The notes: generated by a model from the letters alone, not told the origin. A stretch of DNA of 64,000 nt from Leptasterias polaris (GCA_037783415.1 JAZGTN010000170.1:1159501-1223500); one strand, 5' to 3'; positions 1 through 11,873 are shown, counted from the first letter of the stretch. Program-made: numbers and translations.

Positions 1-156
1 AAGAAAGTACAAAGATGACCATTGATGACCATTGCTTAGCAGCATTACTCTGCGCTTAGCAAATATGCCCGTTTGATGCTGAAATTGGCCCTGGGCTGCA
101 ACCGATAGTTTTGACCTTGCCGTATTGATGACACGTCATTGTTCCTAGTACTTTAC

Positions 157-287
157 CTGTTGAGTTGGGTCGTCCTCTATTCTGTGCCGGATTCGCTGAT
201 GGGCGATCAATGCTCATGTAGGATCGGACACTGGCATTGGATGCATTCACTAATCTGTCATTGCTTAGAAACGGCTTTGTCATTGCA
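157..287 (-). CDS. Exon 34: residues 1476-1519, last exon in the window
   Basis: Acceptor tttcccccag; AG+T gives Ser, then AMTKPFLSNDRLVNASNASV and a Ser/Asn/Pro-rich stretch. Donor GTAAAG, phase 1 out, so further exons lie beyond position 1. Confidence 0.85.
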
Positions 288-948
288 CTGGGGGAAACGA
301 AACGGGTCGGTAAGCTTAAAACTTGAAAATTCAAAGTTTATCTGGTGGAATCAAATGAAGATAAATTTGTACCACAGAGGAAATATATAATGCCTTCCTC
401 CATGTCGGTAAAGAATATTTTTTGACAGTCCATGTCCTTTTCCAGCAAGGTATCTGTCCTGACAGCATGTACAAAAAGAACTACAAAAAGTATTTTGATA
501 TCCTCACCATTTATTATTTGTTTCACATTTCAATGTTAGTCTTACATGAGGAATAATAAATGCGAACTATTATTACGTTTTGTTTTGCAATACCACTGCT
601 GAAGCCATTAATTTGGACAAGGCCCATGGTTATTTTCAAACCAGGGCTTAGGCTTGATCACCCACAGCTTATATGATGTCCCACACCGAAAGTGTACGTT
701 TTCAAAGTGTCTGATGAAGCCAAAGCCTACGCCGAAGCTGTTGTTTCAAAAAGCGCCTTTGTTTATTTTATATGAAAATACCACAAAGAAAAACACACAG
801 CTTTGTGTTGCAGTCTGTGGACATTCTTTTGTTCTGAACACTTCAGGAAAATCCTATTCTAAAAATAATAATGGAAGCCCTGATTTAGCCAATGTATTGC
901 AAGAGCTTGTTGCGACGACATAACATGTTAGAACTTCAGTCTCCTTAC

Positions 949-1184
949 CTCACTGTATTCTGACCAATCAGCATCCGGTTAACATCCAGCTCCAGGATAC
1001 GTGGCGTGGTGATCTTGGCGAGTCGGTCCTTGGCTGTGTCACCGTCTGCCCCAGGCCTTGTGAAAGAGCTGGACATGGCCCACATGGGCTGGGACTGGGG
1101 ACCAACCAGCTGAATGCTGGACCCTTTGACGGGGACATCATCGGACTGGTCCACTGGAGTTGAGGTTGTTTCCATAGGTGGATC
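949..1184 (-). CDS. Exon 33: residues 1398-1475
   Basis: 78 codons plus 2 nt, from DPPMETTSTPVDQSDDVPVK to LELDVNRMLIGQNTV. Acceptor tttatag, donor GTAAGG, phase 2 out. Confidence 0.88.
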
Positions 1185-2119
1185 CTATAAATGTAGAGAA
1201 CCAGAGGTTTTAAGTTTATCAGTGGGTGGGGAAACTTGTTTTGTATTCCAACAAAATGGGAACAACGATTTATTATTTGGAATCTAAGATTTCCATAATT
1301 CTAAAACTATAAGAAAGGGCCTTTCACTGGAATCCTACACTTTCAGGATGTGACTTTCATACTAATTTGCCAGAGAAAGTTACACTGGATTATAATTTCT
1401 ATAATTTTGATCTGAGGATTATATATGCATCTTTACAAGACTTGTTCATCTTTATTATTTGCTTGTGAAGCTAAGGTGGAAGGAATTTCAGATCACTGTA
1501 ATAAAGAACCACAATTTTTCAACCACATGACACATTCTTCATGATAGTTTACCCTTTTTAGTTTCAGTATTTCAACAAACTTAACTTTTTGAAAAAGAAA
1601 GGTTTTGAAAAAGAAAAAAAAAGCAAATAACTGCAAAATACATTTATTTTTAGGGAATGTTGAACTCACGATAACCAAATAGTACTGGAGATTTGTAAAT
1701 GCACCACTACTGATGCCAATTCATCAGAGGCAATTAGGTGAGATTGTTAACTCTTTCAGTGCTAAGGTCGTACATGTACAATCTATTTTATGTATTCCGA
1801 AAGCGCCATTAAAGTACATGTACACAACCTTTTTTATGTACTCAAAAAGTGTCATCAATCTTACAACCCAAGATATACATGTTATCAATAAAGGGCATTA
1901 TCACTCAAGAAATACTATTGACTTTGAGATGTCCAAGGCGACGCATATCAGCAAGATAATTCTGTTTGGTGAGAAAGGTTTTTTTTCTATTTCAGAATCT
2001 CAAAAAAACTAAAAAAGCTGGGCATTTTAAGGTTCAAATCGTTAAAAACTAAATGGGCACTGAAAGAGTTAAGAATAAATTGATGAAACAACGCAATACA
2101 CTTTGAAAGGATCCAAAGT

Positions 2120-2461
2120 AAACAGATCTATAAAACAATGAAGGTAAGGTTAACAGATCTATAAAACAATGAAGGTAAGGTTAACAGATCTATAAAACAA
2201 TGAAGGTAAGGTAAACAGATCTATAAAACAATGAAGGTAAGGTTAACAAGGTAAACAGATCTATAAAACAATGAAGGTAAGGTTAACAAGGTAAACAGAT
2301 CTATAAAACAATGAAGGTAAGGTTAACAGATCTATAAAACAATGAAGGTAAGGTTAACAGATCTATAAAACAATGAAGGTAAGGTAAACAGATCTATAAA
2401 ACAATGAAGGTAAGGTTAACAAGGTAAACAGATCTATAAAACAATGAAGGTAAGGTTAACA
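2120..2461. repeat. Tandem repeat, 31/40 bp unit, 10 copies
   Basis: Unit core CAGATCTATAAAACAATGAA followed by GGTAAGG. Copies with an added CAAGGTAAA (40 bp) alternate in a higher-order pattern with 31-bp copies. Lies in intron 32. Confidence 0.95.
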
Positions 2462-2575
2462 AATTGTTTTTGGGGTTGTTGTTTTTTTGTGTGGGGGGGG
2501 GGTGGTTTGTTCAAAGTAAGAGACATGACTATGGGTGAGGGGGCGGGGGGTTGGTCTCACAATCTGAGAGTATAC

Positions 2576-2750
2576 CTGTGATCTAGGTCTCGTTATGGCA
2601 CTTTTGATGGGGTGTTGCGATGCTGGAGTGGGAGCTGGCACCATGTTGAGCGGGGTACCGTCTCGCAGTGGAGGGATGGGTTTAAGGAAGGTCTTATGCG
2701 GCCGATAAGTTCCACTGGTTTGGTTCTGCTGGTAGAGGGGGATCTGGTTT
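2576..2750 (-). CDS. Exon 32: residues 1339-1397
   Basis: AG+A gives Arg. Pro/Gln-rich segment (TFLKPIPPLRDGTPLNMVPA), probably disordered. Acceptor tgtttctag, donor GTATAC, phase 0 out. Confidence 0.87.
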
Positions 2751-2924
2751 CTAGAAACAAAGAAAAGCTCACCGTGTAAAGATCAAGTGGGAATAGGCTG
2801 ATCAAGGTCAAAGCGTATGACCTGATGTAAAATTACAGATATTATGGAAAACAAACAATAAACATAGAGGTGAAATTTTTACCTCCAAAAATCACTATAT
2901 ATCCTTTAGAACCCAATGGGTTTG

Positions 2925-3415
2925 TTATCCTCTATCTTAGTGGGTTTAATAATGTTAAAGACAAACCACGCACCCATAAACAATTCTCACAGTCGAACCC
3001 AGTAGTATCAACTGAGATCATTTCCACGATAACATAAGTACAGGCCAAAGTACCCATTCTACAAAGCCAATGGGTGTCATTTCCCACGTCCACCTAGTTG
3101 TGCTCTTCATCTTCTTGACAGTATAGTTTTGATTACTGTAACCTGTGCACCTACCCAAGTACCCACTCTAACTAAGCCCATGGGTGTCATTTCCCCATCC
3201 ACCCAGTAGTCACCCAAGCACCCAGTAGTACCTAAGCACAGAGTAGCACCCAATGAGTGCTTTCTCTCTACTAAAAAGTATAAGTTAAATTATTAAGGTA
3301 ACCTGTGCACCCACCCAAGTACCCACTCTAGCTAAGCCCATGGGTGTCATCTCCCCCGCCCACCCAGTAGTAACCCTAGCACCTAGTAGTACCCACTAGC
3401 ACCCAAGAGGTTTCC
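2925..3415. repeat. Degenerate tandem repeat
   Basis: Irregular repeats of ACCCAGTAGTACCC and GCCCATGGGTGTCAT across intron 31, directly beside exon 31. Confidence 0.6.
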
Positions 3416-3419
3416 TTAC

Positions 3420-3562
3420 CTCCCTCTCCATGATAGTATGGGTTTGATCATGAAGATGCCAGATTCTTCTTCTACTCGTTGCAGTGCTTCCATCAGCATG
3501 TGGGCCAGGTGAAGACGCTCCGACGACAATGCATCCATCTGCTCACCCCACCGCTGCGCCCT
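3420..3562 (-). CDS. Exon 31: residues 1292-1338
   Basis: 47 codons plus 2 nt. Amphipathic helix (ERLHLAHMLMEALQRVEEES) followed by GIFMIKPILSWRG. Acceptor accatag, donor GTAAGG, phase 2 out. Confidence 0.87.
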
Positions 3563-3649
3563 CTATGGTTTCAAGTAAAAATCAACAATAAAAAACTTCA
3601 CCTTAAAATTTCTTAACAAACAGCTGCAAAAAATGAATATCAAATAATA

Positions 3650-3815
3650 AGGGAAACTGACTGGGTAAATGTTAAATTATTTTTTAGGTTGAACAAAGAA
3701 AAATTGACTAGGAGAGTGAGATTTGAACCAACGACCTCCGGATTAACGTGCCGGCGCTCTACCAACTGAGCTATCTAGTCCTATTTTGTCAATATCTTTG
3801 TTCGGGGGGGGGGGG
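3650..3815 (-). repeat. tRNA-like dispersed element
   Basis: Minus-strand tRNA-like core with GATAGCTCAGTTGG and GGTTCAAATCTC, flanked by the CTTTGTTCAACC arm. The anticodon stem has a mismatch and C replaces the invariant U33, so it is not called as a tRNA gene. Confidence 0.6.
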
Positions 3816-4262
3816 TTGCCAGTCAAAAAAATAATCTCATTCTAAAGAGAGTTATCGCTTCTACTTTTAATAATCTATTTTGTATAAAACTCTTGTTGTA
3901 TTTTAAACACAATTCAGCCTTTGGCTGCGATGTTTGAATGTTTTTAATAAACGTGTTAAGTCTTAAGTCTCGAACTTAAGGATACTTAAAGTGCGATGCT
4001 GTTGATCGCGCGCTCGGAAAAAAAGAAATTTTGCTGTTTGTTTCTCTCTCCGGTCTTTTAATAAATGGACGGCCTGGGAAAAACGGAAGTTGAGGTGTTT
4101 TTTTTTAAACCGGAAATCCGGTTAAATCCGGAAAAGTGGCATCTCTGTCTTACAAATACTTTCCAAATTGTCGTGTCAAAAGATTGTATCTCCTAAAACC
4201 GCACCTACATTACCTGCCAATTTGAAACTGTCAAAACATCGTATCTCACTTAAAATATCCAG

Positions 4263-4345
4263 GAAGTACACACAAAATAAGTATGCGTCGAGATACAGCG
4301 TTTTTATACACAAAATAAGTATGCGTCGAGATACAGCGTTTTTGC
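4263..4345. repeat. Short tandem duplication, about 42 bp
   Basis: ACACAAAATAAGTATGCGTC and the following GAGATACAGCGTTTTT occur twice in a row. Confidence 0.85.
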
Positions 4346-4460
4346 ATAGAAATTTTTATGTGAAAGATACAATGTTATTGTAAAATCGAGATACGCTTTG
4401 GACTGGTGCGACGAAATATTCATTAAGATTCAGAGACAATTTGTTGTTGTCTTGACTTAC

Positions 4461-4537
4461 CAGGCTCTGTAATGCCTCCATCCTTTCCAGTAACGTGTAC
4501 ACCTTCTCATCCAACGAATTACTCTGCCTCACATTCT
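4461..4537 (-). CDS. Exon 30: residues 1266-1291
   Basis: G+AG gives Glu, then NVRQSNSLDEKVYTLLERME. Acceptor tttttgcag, donor GTAAGT, phase 0 out. Confidence 0.87.
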
Positions 4538-5059
4538 CTGCAAAAAACACAAAGGAAAATACGTTGTTGTGTTTTAGGGGAGAAGAGTAAATTTATTCCT
4601 CTGCTCTGGTCACCAATCTGTGAAATTTTCATCAAATTCCACGGACAGGTTTTTGTGAAAACAATGAAATACGGTTCATTTTTGTCAAGGATTTTGTACA
4701 AGTTGGGTTTACTTTGTTTGAGACAATCGACACAGGTGATTTGTTGACTTTTCAAGCTTTTTCCTTGACTTGGAAAGAATTTCAGATGCAAATATTTTCT
4801 CATCAGGAATTGGCACCAGTATGAATTTTATGAATGAGCTTTCAGACTGAAACTAATCTTTTTCCCCCGGTTATTACCAACACTGTACTTGGTCTTTAAT
4901 GCAGTTTTAAAGAAGTATATGCAGCTGTGACAGTTTCACAAATTAGCTGTTCACATTAATGAAGAAAACAGTGTGACAATGTTAACATCAAGTCAGACAA
5001 TACAAAAGTTTTCTGGGAGCAGTCTTTTATTTTGTTAAACTCGTGGATGAGAGACGAAC

Positions 5060-5183
5060 CTTCGATTTGCTTCATATTCGTGTGATGCGCGTATTTCTTA
5101 GCCAGGTGTACCAGACGCTTTGCAGGTAGGACTGTGTACAGATCCATGGCTTGTACCACTTCGTTGTAGTACTCCGGTTCCAA
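5060..5183 (-). CDS. Exon 29: residues 1225-1265
   Basis: Peptide LEPEYYNEVVQAMDLYTVLP followed by a basic helix (AKRLVHLAKKYAHH). Acceptor tgttacag. The donor AAG|GTTCGT is weak but is the one that gives the phase 1 needed by exon 30. Confidence 0.8.
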
Positions 5184-5224
5184 CTGTAACAAAGAATCAC
5201 AGTATAATTAAACTTATCAAGAAA

Positions 5225-5312
5225 TAATAAACCACAAGGGAAACTGACTGGGTCGTTGGTTCAAATCCCGCTCTAGTAAATTTTTCTTTGTTCAACCCAA
5301 AATCATATAATT
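5225..5312 (+). repeat. Rearranged copy of the tRNA-like element
   Basis: The CCACAAGGGAAACTGACTGG end is joined directly to the B-box half and CTTTGTTCAACCC arm; the 5' half of the tRNA is missing. Confidence 0.55.
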
Positions 5313-5324
5313 AAACTTCTAATA

Positions 5325-5400
5325 ATAATAATAATAATAACTGGATTTATATAGCGCCAAATTACCAAAGGATGCAAGGCGCTTAAGGAGAAAAGAAAGA
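5325..5400 (-). mobile_element. Retroelement 3' tail
   Basis: AAT repeats followed by TTTATATAGCGCC and AAGGCGCTT, the reverse of a SINE/LINE 3' end. Similar tails at 31444-31530 and 60460-60560 (minus) and 44930-45085 (plus). Confidence 0.55.
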
Positions 5401-6045
5401 CCAAAGTAATGGGGACAACCAGCTACATGTTGGAGAACAGGTTGAGTCTTGAGACCCTTTTTGAAGGACAAAACAGTCTTGCGTTTTTAATGGGGACACA
5501 TTACTGCAGCAGTAAAATCAGAACAAATAATCCTTTCTAACATAGCACAAAATAAATAAGAAACGTCTCAAGCAATAAACATTAGCTTGGTATTTTGGCT
5601 GGTAACCTGTTTCTGCTAAGCAATATTTTTATTCTTCTTAACAGCTTGGGCCCAGTTTGGTAGAGCATGGAGGAAGGACATCTTTTTTCCTTCTTCCTTA
5701 ATGGGTAGAGCTGCCAAGAATATAACTTTATTTTGCTCAGAAACTGTTTGCTTGGCAGAAATAGGCAAGTGACAACTTACCATATTTTATTCTTAAAATA
5801 TATTTTGCTTTTAACTTTGACTTGTACTGGGCAATTTGATATTATGAAAATGTGTACAAATGTCTCCCAGCCGATTTCCTACCTCCCACCCAGGTAATAG
5901 TTAATAAGCAGGACAGTTCTTTTCAGAACTGAGAAGTCTCCCGAATTCCGAATAATCTACTCCGCGGCAGTAGAATAAAAAGCAAGACAAGTTCTCAAAG
6001 AACAAATCTACCTAGCAAGTAGATATACACATGGTGTTACCGCAA

Positions 6046-6515
6046 ACCAAATATACATCGATACCTCACCATGCAATGCCTCAAATCCCATGTACAAATA
6101 TACATCGATACCTCACCAGGCAATGCCTCAAATCCCATGTACAAATATACATCGATACCTCACCATGCAATGCCTCAAATCCCATGTACAAATATACATC
6201 GATACCTCACCAGGCAATGCCTCAAATCCCATGTACAAATATACATCGATACCTCACCAGGCAATGCCTCAAATCCCATGTACAAATATACATCGATACC
6301 TCACCAGGCAATGCCTCAAATCCCATGTACAAATATACATCGATACCTCACCAGGCAATGCCTCAAATCCCATGTACAAATATACATCGATACCTCACCA
6401 GGCAATGCCTCAAATCCCATGTACAAATATACATCGATACCTCACCAGGCAATGCCTCAAATCCCATGTACAAATATACATCGATACCTCACCAGGCAAT
6501 GCCTCAAATCCCATC
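6046..6515. repeat. 47-bp tandem repeat, 10 copies
   Basis: Unit contains ATACATCGATACCTCACCA and GCAATGCCTCAAATCCCATG, nearly identical between copies. The unit is free of stops on the plus strand, so all three frames stay open; these ORFs are not genes. Confidence 0.95.
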
Positions 6516-6834
6516 TACAATTTCCCTCAAATACTTGTGTATTTTATTTAATCAAATCCAATAGTCAGATATGAACTGACCACTCATTTGTCTCCCTCAA
6601 TCCCAGCATCAGAAGAAATGAAACTTTTAAGATTGTATTTGACTTCATTTTGTCTTCGCTAAACGGATCACATTGCAATAAAGTTGACACGCTTTTGTTT
6701 AAGAACTTTCTTCCAGTCATTTTGTGAAAATAGCAATTTTGTAACTTTTTCCTTGACTGTTCATTCCATTTCATGTCAGGTTTAAATGTACATGTAGCGG
6801 TCTATCAATGCAGCTAATGAGAAACTTACTTCCT

Positions 6835-7043
6835 GTATGGTTAAGTTTACTCAACAAATAAATGAATGGTAATGACTAAAGAATATAATGGACGTCTGCT
6901 GTTTCTGGCTCGCTGTCAACTATAAAAAAAAAAAATTGCAGCAAATGTTAAACACTTGCTGCATGGTTAAGTTTACTTAACGAATAAATGAGTGGTGATA
7001 AATACAATGGACGCCTGCTGTTTCTGGCTCACTGTCAACTATT
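6835..7043. repeat. Diverged direct duplication
   Basis: The segment with CTGCTGTTTCTGGCTC and CTGTCAACTAT occurs at about 6835-6927 and 6963-7043 in intron 28. Confidence 0.7.
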
Positions 7044-7128
7044 TTTTAAATTTTGGCGACTGCTATGATCTCCAATAGATCATATGAAAAGTGTATATTT
7101 CTAAAATGTGAAATTTCTTTTTCTTTAC

Positions 7129-7339
7129 CCTCTGTGCATTGACGGCCCTCTTGAGTGCTTTCTGGTTCCGCTCCAAGTCCATTCTTGAGAAGATGATTGC
7201 GGGTTCCGTCTTGGGATCGAACCGGCTGGAGAATCCAGACATGGCTGAGTAAGGTTTGGTTGGAGATCCAAAGGCAGACAACTCGTGCTGTAACTCCTGA
7301 ATTGTGTCCTGTAACTCCATCATCATGACTGCATTGTTG
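7129..7339 (-). CDS. Exon 28: residues 1154-1224
   Basis: AA+C gives Asn. Helix MMMELQDTIQELQHELSAFG, a Ser/Pro/aromatic linker, then a second helix (RNQKALKRAVNAQR). Acceptor ttaatacag, donor GTAAAG, phase 0 out. Confidence 0.88.
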
Positions 7340-7440
7340 CTGTATTAAAAAAATAAAATAAATGGAAATCATTAGATTTTTTTTTGATTTTTTTCATTTT
7401 TTTAATGAGAGATCGCCTTACATCACAAGGACATGAATGA

Positions 7441-7996
7441 CGAGGGGTAATAGTGGCTTCTTATATAGTGCTCATATCCGTCACTCAGTGACGCTCAAGG
7501 CAGTCAATATTTTCCTGCAAGGTATATATGTGGAGCTACTTTTTGAAGTTTGAGACCTATTCCTTTACATAGCACCATGTAATGGTTTACAAGGTGCTGT
7601 GGCGCAATATGCAGCCAATCAAACCAGGAACACCGGGGCGAAGCGAACCCCTTCTCTCGATAAGTGCACTTGGTTCTTTTACGTGCATTCACAACACAAC
7701 TGATTCGGGCTATCGACCCAAATATGAACTGTCACCAGGGACACGTTGCCACCTACTCCTGGGGCTGAAACAGGGTTACCCCCTTCACACTCCTTAAGGA
7801 TGTAGACATGGGTATCATCCACTAGGAGCCTGGCTGGTAGAGCAGAATGCACTACCCTCCCAACTTTTTACAAAGCAATTATAGTGAAGTGCCTTGCTCA
7901 AGGACACAAGTGTCGTGACCGGGATTCGAACCCACACTCTGTTGCTGACAATATCAGAGCTTGGGTCCGGTGAACTAGACCTCTCGGCCGCGACAC
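7441..7996 (-). mobile_element. tRNA-derived SINE, family 1, long form
   Basis: Same head and tail as the copy at 12957, on the minus strand, with an extra central segment (around 7560-7800) shared with the copy at 54378. Confidence 0.75.
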
Positions 7997-8704
7997 ACCA
8001 GAGTATATTCATTTGTAAGTTGACAATGAAAAAGACAAACAGAAAAGCATTGATTTTTAATAGCTTAACTCCAAGAATCCCCCAGGTAGTTGTCTGAATT
8101 TGTAGGATTAACAATTTTGCTGATTTGTCCGAGGGCCAAAAACATACAAATTTGTCTTGGTTCTGAACTCATTTTCCAATCAACTTTGTTTTTGGAAAAA
8201 AACAAATAAATAAAAACTGCTGTTGCAAACTGCTTACCAACCAATGACCTACATGTATGGTAAAAACGAAAACAAGTGTTTATGGCCCGACGTTTTTGAC
8301 CTAAGCAGAGTCTTTCTCAAAAGCTTTCAAAAGTTATCACCTTTGAGAAAGACTTAACTGGGGTAGAAGTGTCAGGCCATTAAAAATGTTTTTTGTTTTT
8401 TAAAAAGTAAAATCCCTTTCTTATCAGAAACAAGTCATTGTTTATAAGCAACAACAAAAAGCAACTAAACTGTGTGTCAATTGGCGGATACTGCAGTTTT
8501 TTTTCCAAGCTGGATCACTGCATCATCATGCATTGAAGTATAAAATGTCCTTAGCAACACCCTTAGCAACAGTCGTAGCCGTAGCCAAAGCCCCTAGTTT
8601 TGGGTTGACAAATAATGTGGCTGTTTTTTTATTGGATTGAGTGATCAACTCTGTTATTGTGTTGGCCATTCAGGAAACCGAACCAAAATGGCAGCAGTAC
8701 TTAC

Positions 8705-8752
8705 TTTAGTTTGTCTTCATAATCTTTCTTTTGCTGGTCCAGAGTGGATTTC
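8705..8752 (-). CDS. Exon 27: residues 1138-1153
   Basis: 48 nt; AT+G gives Met, then KSTLDQQKKDYEDKL. Acceptor atcttacag, donor GTAAGT, phase 2 out. Confidence 0.84.
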
Positions 8753-9164
8753 CTGTAAGATTTAATAAAACGGGAAGTGGGAAATAAAATTATATTCTTT
8801 GTGGGTTTTTTAAGGTTAGTGGTTGTTTTTTCAGTACACATTCTTAAAAATAAAATAAAATAAATGTTCCTTTTCTTCAGGAAACCACAAACAACCATGA
8901 GCAAGTTTGATCAAGGACTAAAAATAACGAAAGTCTGATCGAACGCACGCTAGACAACAATAGTCGGACAAGTCTAGTCAACAATTCACAACTAGCCTAA
9001 TGAGGTTGGTCGCATTGTTGGTTCCAATATCCGTTTTAATAGCACAGAGTAGAGAAGACCAGTTATCAGAAAAATTACAATGTTGATCCGACTTTTGTTA
9101 AAATAAACATGCAGATGAACTTGGAAATTTGTTTGTTTTTTGTAGCACCGTCCACATTGAATTT

Positions 9165-9420
9165 GAACAAGAAAGCCAGGTTGCCTCAGTGGTTTCCTTC
9201 CCTTCCTTTCACCTCAGTGGACCCCAGTTCATATCCCACCTCAGACCAGAGCCTTCCATGTATTGGGTTTTCAGTTCCTACCTGATGGTGTGGGTTTTCC
9301 CCGCATGGGGTTTTCCTACCCACATTTAAAACATTTCTTCTCGTTTCCTATTTATCCTGTTATTGGCGCTACCGGTAATAGTGCTGTTGGATGTGTAATA
9401 GAATAAATAAAATAAAACAA
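9165..9420 (+). mobile_element. tRNA-derived SINE, family 2
   Basis: Degenerate tRNA head (TTGCCTCAGTGG), GGTTTTCC motifs in the body, and the 3' end CTGTTATTGGCGCT followed by an AATAAA-rich tail. Confidence 0.65.
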
Positions 9421-9725
9421 AGACATCCTTGCTCTGTCAAAACACTCGGATCCCTTTTGTTACAGTCCTTGGTTTCAAAAGGCAGACAACACTCAACCAC
9501 ACCAGCAACAAACCAATCCCTGAATGTCAATCCCCCTTGTTGGAGCTTTGCCGAGTTCCCTTGTTGAGAAGATCATCTCAACGAAAAAACAAACAAACAA
9601 ACAAACAAACACCCCAACACCCCCACCAACACACAAACAAACAAACATGCTCAGAATTAAGTCCCACTAGTAGCCGAAAATAAAGTAGCTGCACAGAGTT
9701 GTCTTTAGACTTTTACACCACTCAC

Positions 9726-9892
9726 ATGTTTTCATAGTTCTCTTTGATTTCTCTGATCTCTGGGTCAGTGTCTGCAGTCATGGTGTTGGTCGTCTCTCTT
9801 TCCATGGTTAGTTTCTCATCTGTGTTCTCTTTCCCGAGGCTCATGGCCTTGGAGGCATCTCCCTGGGTGATGAGAGAGGATACAGCAGGCTC
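9726..9892 (-). CDS. Exon 26: residues 1083-1137
   Basis: Opens EPAVSSLITQGDASKAMSLG and becomes Glu/Thr-rich. Acceptor acccctag, donor GTGAGT, phase 2 out. Three degenerate copies of its first 15 or so codons and its acceptor lie just upstream in the intron. Confidence 0.86.
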
Positions 9893-10019
9893 CTAGGGGT
9901 CAAGATAAACAAAGAGAGTTCACTGGGGGTTATTGAGAAAGTTAGATTTGGGATGAGGTTTGAATGAAGATAACGGATAGTGGGGGGGGGGGGGGGGGGA
10001 GTCAGGACAGGAGAAATTA

Positions 10020-10302
10020 GAGGCATCTCCCTTGGTGATGAGAGAGGATACAATAGGCTCCTACTTTGGGGGGGGGGGTTTAGAAGGAGTAACAACATCA
10101 AAATGAGATAGATAGGATATATAGGCAGAAATTGTCCTAATGGCATCCTCTTTGGTGATGAGAGAGGTTGCCGCCGGCTCCTAGTGGAGGGGGGGTGGGG
10201 TTGAAGGAATAACAACAAAATGGGATAGATAGGATATATAGGCAGAAATAGCCCTAGTGGCACCATCCTTTGTGATGAGAGAGAATGTCGCTGGTTCCTG
10301 GG
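10020..10302 (-). repeat. Three degenerate copies of the exon 26 acceptor and 5' part
   Basis: Segments near 10020-10065, 10140-10185 and 10258-10302 repeat the start of exon 26 (EPIVSSLITKGDAS, EPAATSLITKEDA, EPATFSLITKDGA), spaced about 120 nt and separated by G-runs. No usable donor is seen behind the copies. Confidence 0.7.
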
Positions 10303-10849
10303 GGTCAGGACAAAGATAGTTGTTTGGGGATTAGTGGGAAAGTTTATTTTTAAGGGAGTTTCATTTGGGGAGGAGTTAGGGGGACAGACAGGGGGTAGAG
10401 ATGGAAAGAGGTAGGTGTGGGTCAAGGGTTAACGCCTGAAAGGGAAGGAGTTGGATTAAGATGGAGGAGGGATATAACTTTGGGGGAAAATAAGAAGAAG
10501 AAAAAAAATGCTATGGAATGAAGGTGAAAGTAAGATGTTCTTGCACACCTAGCTGGGCCCAATCGTACCATTCACCTTCACACTGGAGGCAGGATATGGG
10601 TGGTCACTGTACAAGAATGGAGATGGCATTGCATAGGATCAATGTGGAATATGGGTGAAAAGGGGAGTGTTTGGGATTGGAGGGGCAAGAGATAGAGGTG
10701 AATTGATGGACAAGAGAGGTTTAAAAGACAAAGAGGAATTCACTAGTTACCCAGGCATCTTGCAATCTGGTAACAATAGTAAACTTATAACCCCCCAAAA
10801 ACAGATAGACCCTTTTATAAACTACGATGGACTAAAATAAAAGTCTTAC

Positions 10850-10899
10850 CATATCATTATACATGTAGCTGTTGATGATGCTAGCAGCCTCTTTTAAAA
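10850..10899 (-). CDS. Exon 25: residues 1066-1082
   Basis: 50-nt exon: T+TT gives Phe, then LKEAASIINSYMYNDM. Acceptor gttttcag, donor GTAAGA, phase 0 out. Confidence 0.85.
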
Positions 10900-11765
10900 C
10901 TGAAAACATGAAGGTAGGAAATAAAAATTAAGCTGCTGTAAAGAGAGTCGTCGAAATGTAACATTACAAAGTGGTGTGCTTCACCAGTACTATTGGAGTG
11001 TGTTTAGTTTTCATTTAATGATGAACACGCCTCTTTATCCTATAAAGGAAGTACTGGACGCAAAAATCCCAACGATTTTAGGACAACTTAAAAAAAAAAA
11101 AGTTTGCCTTTTTAGGTCTTACTAATAATTTTTCAAAACTTTTTTTCAACTTGATGGTATTTCTTTGAAAAAACTGGACCCCAACATTTTTGTGCACTTT
11201 TGGGTTAATTCTATTTTTAACAGAGAAAAGAATTTCAAGAACAGAACACAAATCAATCCAATGACTCCGCAAAATCCAACATACTAAAACATTTTTTCTT
11301 GAACAGTAACCATATTCTTTCAGTCATATACCGTTTATCGTATGCACCGTAATAAATGCCGATATAAATGCCGATATTACTACATAAAGGCGACATTCGT
11401 GGCGTGTGTTGCGTCTGAGCCATCTAGTACATCTCTTAGCCAAGGTGTATAAATGGGAACCTAAAATGGGAACCTGAGAGGGCTGAGACAGTATTGTGTT
11501 GGGATTAACCTCTTAGCGCTAATTTAAGCAGCTTGGAGTTGTATGCTCCCGAGGTAGTTGACAACGTTTGAGGAATGGAAGTACGCCTGATGAACAGGGA
11601 TAATAACATCCTAAAGCACCTTGATCTAGCTACCAGGATATGTGTACCATGAAAGAACCAAGCAATATTAATATGGATCGCCTCCCAGCCTTCCTTTCAT
11701 CACACCTCATTATATTAGAGACAAACTCAGCGCTAAAGATATAAAATGTAAAATTTGACACTCAC

Positions 11766-11873
11766 AGCTATGTATACTAGTTGTCATTTCAAACACCTGG
11801 TTCTGCACGTTCAGGTCCCGGTCAAAGGTCAACTGGCCAATGTCAGATAGTCTGTCTGCAGCCGCTAGTAGGT
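11766..11873 (-). CDS. Exon 24: residues 1030-1065
   Basis: G+AC gives Asp, then LLAAADRLSDIGQLTFDRDL. Acceptor tttttttaaag, donor GTGAGT, phase 1 out. Confidence 0.86.

Noticed and set aside
2120..2461. CRISPR-like direct repeats
   Set aside because: Contiguous tandem units without unique spacers, in eukaryotic intron sequence.
3706..3782. Possible tRNA-Asn gene on the minus strand
   Set aside because: C at position 33, mismatches in the anticodon and acceptor stems, and five related copies show it is part of a dispersed element.
6031..6574. Three overlapping ORFs of 153-177 codons
   Set aside because: They are the 47-bp tandem repeat read in each frame, without splice or start context.
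9841..10425. 194-codon minus-strand ORF rich in Pro, Ser and Leu
   Set aside because: Out of frame with exon 26; it arises from duplicated exon starts and G-runs read as Pro.
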